DNA of 9,849 nucleotides, taken from the NCBI GenBank assembly GCA_007129145.1, contig SKWC01000283.1, positions 1-9,849 on the forward strand, given 5' to 3'. The notes beneath the pieces are model-generated. The model did no database searches. It worked only from the letters and a program-made list of their open reading frames with translations, and had not been told where the DNA came from. Made by a program: the position numbers and the translations under genes. This document shows positions 8,702 to 9,849 of this stretch, one piece after another. Position 1 is the first letter of the stretch, and each line of letters opens with the position of its first letter. Origin of the DNA: Rubritepida sp. (GTDB lineage: Bacteria > Pseudomonadota > Alphaproteobacteria > Acetobacterales > Acetobacteraceae).

Positions 8702-9849
8702 AGCCCCAGCACGGGACGCAGCCCCGCGAGGAATTCCTCGCGGGGCAGGGCGTCCGACAGCGTGTCCTGCATGGCGGCGCGCGTGTCGGGGTGGGCCGCC
8801 TCCAGCAGCACCCGCGCGAGGTCGGATGGCGAGCCGCGCTGGAAATGCAGCCCGTCGAGGCCGGGGCGCACCTTTTCGGCCATGCCCCCGATGCCCGAGA
8901 CGATCAGCGGCGTGCCGGCGCGCTTCGCCTCCTCGATCACGACCGGCGCGTTCTCCCACCAGACCGAGGGCATCACCACCCAGCCCATGCCGCGCATCAG
9001 CCCGAGCGCATCGGCCTGGTCGTAGCGGCCGTGGAAGACGATGGCGCCGCCCGCCTCCTCCAGCGCCGCGGCGACGGCGGGGAAGATGCGCAGCACGTCC
9101 TCGCGCTCGCAGCCGTAGATGGACAGGGTGATCGAGGGGCGCTGCGCCCGCGCCAGGGCGAAGCCGCGGATCAGGACATCCAGGCCCTTGGTGGGGGTGG
9201 GCTGGCCGAAGAAGGCGAAGCGCTCCGACAGGCCAGGCTCGGGCGCGGTGCGGCGGGCGAAGGCGCCCGCAGCCTCGCCCAGGTGGTTCTCCTGCACCAC
9301 CATGGCCGGGAGGTCGAGACCCCAGGCCATGAAGCGGTCGCGCAGGAAGGCCGAGGGCACCACCAGCGCGTCGAAGCGGCGCAGCACCGCCTGCATGGCG
9401 GCGCGCCGCAAGGTGAAGTGGCGTGCCAGCTGGTCGGGGAAGCACAGGGCGCAGCGCGTGTCGGTGGCGGTGTTGCAGAGTTCCCGCCCGCGGGTGCGCA
9501 GCATCTGCCCGTCATTCGCGCAGATCGCCAGCATCTCATGCAGGGTCAGCACGAAGCGGGCATCGGGCCGCGCGTCCATCAGGTCGTGCAGCGCATCCAG
9601 CCCGACGCGCCAGAAGTGGTGGAAGTGGAAGCAGCGCACCGGCTGCGCCGCCAGGAAGCCGACCAGGGCGGCGCGCGCGCCGGCATCGGTCCAGCGCAGC
9701 CGATCCGGCGTCATGCCGCCGTTGATGTTGTAGAGAACCTCGTCCGGGGCGTGGCGTTCGAGGAAGGCGCGGCCGGGCGGGCGCTCGGCCGCGGCCACCA
9801 GCAGGGCCGGGTGGCCCGCCGCGCGCAGCGTCTCGGCCTGGCGCCAGGC
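8695..9849 (-). CDS. GT4-type glycosyltransferase, group 1 (5' end beyond window)
   Basis: Transfers a sugar from an activated donor, probably in polysaccharide or glycoconjugate synthesis; acceptor and donor are not evident. The 384 visible residues remain in frame to the edge and start AWRQAETLRAAGHPALLVA, the usual first helix and strand of a GT-B fold enzyme. The true start therefore lies further right, and a GTG at 9798 is not favoured. Counting visible residues, the N-terminal domain carries a cysteine set C110, C125, C133, C136 after LTLHE. The C-terminal donor-binding domain has FFGQPTPTKGLDVLIRGF with K221, IYGCE, FHGRYDQ and the E-x7-E pair E299/E307 (WENAPVVIEEA), then GTPLIVSGIGGMAEKV. 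No signal peptide or membrane span is seen. The TAG stop at 8697-8695 lies inside the last codons of ghrA on the opposite strand, so the genes are convergent with a 7-base overlap. Confidence 0.88.
   Translation of the reverse strand, partial: AWRQAETLRAAGHPALLVAAAERPPGRAFLERHAPDEVLYNINGGMTPDRLRWTDAGARAALVGFLAAQPVRCFHFHHFWRVGLDALHDLMDARPDARFVLTLHEMLAICANDGQMLRTRGRELCNTATDTRCALCFPDQLARHFTLRRAAMQAVLRRFDALVVPSAFLRDRFMAWGLDLPAMVVQENHLGEAAGAFARRTAPEPGLSERFAFFGQPTPTKGLDVLIRGFALARAQRPSITLSIYGCEREDVLRIFPAVAAALEEAGGAIVFHGRYDQADALGLMRGMGWVVMPSVWWENAPVVIEEAKRAGTPLIVSGIGGMAEKVRPGLDGLHFQRGSPSDLARVLLEAAHPDTRAAMQDTLSDALPREEFLAGLRPVLGLQ
8721..8746. repeat. Perfect 26-base palindrome at the ghrA / glycosyltransferase convergence
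   Basis: The half-site GCCCCGCGAGGAA (8721-8733) is followed at once by its exact complement TTCCTCGCGGGGC (8734-8746). In RNA this makes an 11-base-pair, almost all G-C stem with an AATT/AAUU loop, on either strand. It starts 20 bases after the ghrA stop and lies in the last codons of the minus-strand gene, encoding LPREEFLAGL. There is no T-run on either side, so it is not a textbook intrinsic terminator, but it could pause, terminate or stabilise the 3' end of the yej-ghrA transcript. Confidence 0.75.

Noticed and set aside
8702..8750. Rho-independent terminator for the yej-ghrA transcript
   Set aside because: The hairpin at 8721-8746 is strong but is followed by AGGGCGTCC rather than a T-run, so I list it as a palindrome and not as a terminator.

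Overview
The window is very GC-rich, with G or C at almost every third codon position and genes packed end to end. The proteins resemble those of Proteobacteria. The base composition, a Tat-like signal on a binding protein and the overall gene style suggest an alphaproteobacterium, perhaps a Rhodospirillales/Acetobacteraceae (Roseomonas-like) chromosome. That placement is inference; there is no rRNA or other marker to fix it. I see no tRNA, rRNA, CRISPR array, insertion sequence, integrase or phage gene.

Layout: on the minus strand, positions 1-925 hold pdxA (vitamin B6 biosynthesis), cut by the left edge about 20 codons before its expected end. A 68-base divergent spacer follows. From 994 to 8701 a tightly packed plus-strand run contains yejA, yejB, a DUF3891-family gene, yejE, yejF, a small membrane-protein gene and a ghrA-like reductase gene. 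Most junctions overlap by 1, 4 or 17 bases and the longest gap is 11 bases, so they are probably one transcript. On the minus strand, 8695-9849 is a family-4-type glycosyltransferase that enters from the right edge and whose last codons overlap the end of ghrA.

How the genes work together: YejA (periplasmic binding protein), YejB and YejE (permeases) and YejF (fused double ATPase) form a complete ABC importer for oligopeptide-type substrates, the Yej system known in E. coli for taking up microcin C. The DUF3891 protein sits between the two permease genes and has the only strong Shine-Dalgarno sequence in the run. Its conserved His/Asp residues fall in the order of an HD-type metal site, so it may be an enzyme linked to the imported substrate; this is untested. 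The small membrane protein is unrecognised. GhrA reduces glyoxylate/hydroxypyruvate and has no obvious link to transport.

Most of the window is ordinary transport and metabolism. The points most worth a second look are the DUF3891 gene inside the yej operon, a perfect 26-base palindrome where ghrA and the glycosyltransferase gene converge, and a shared CCCCATTC motif in front of both divergent start codons.
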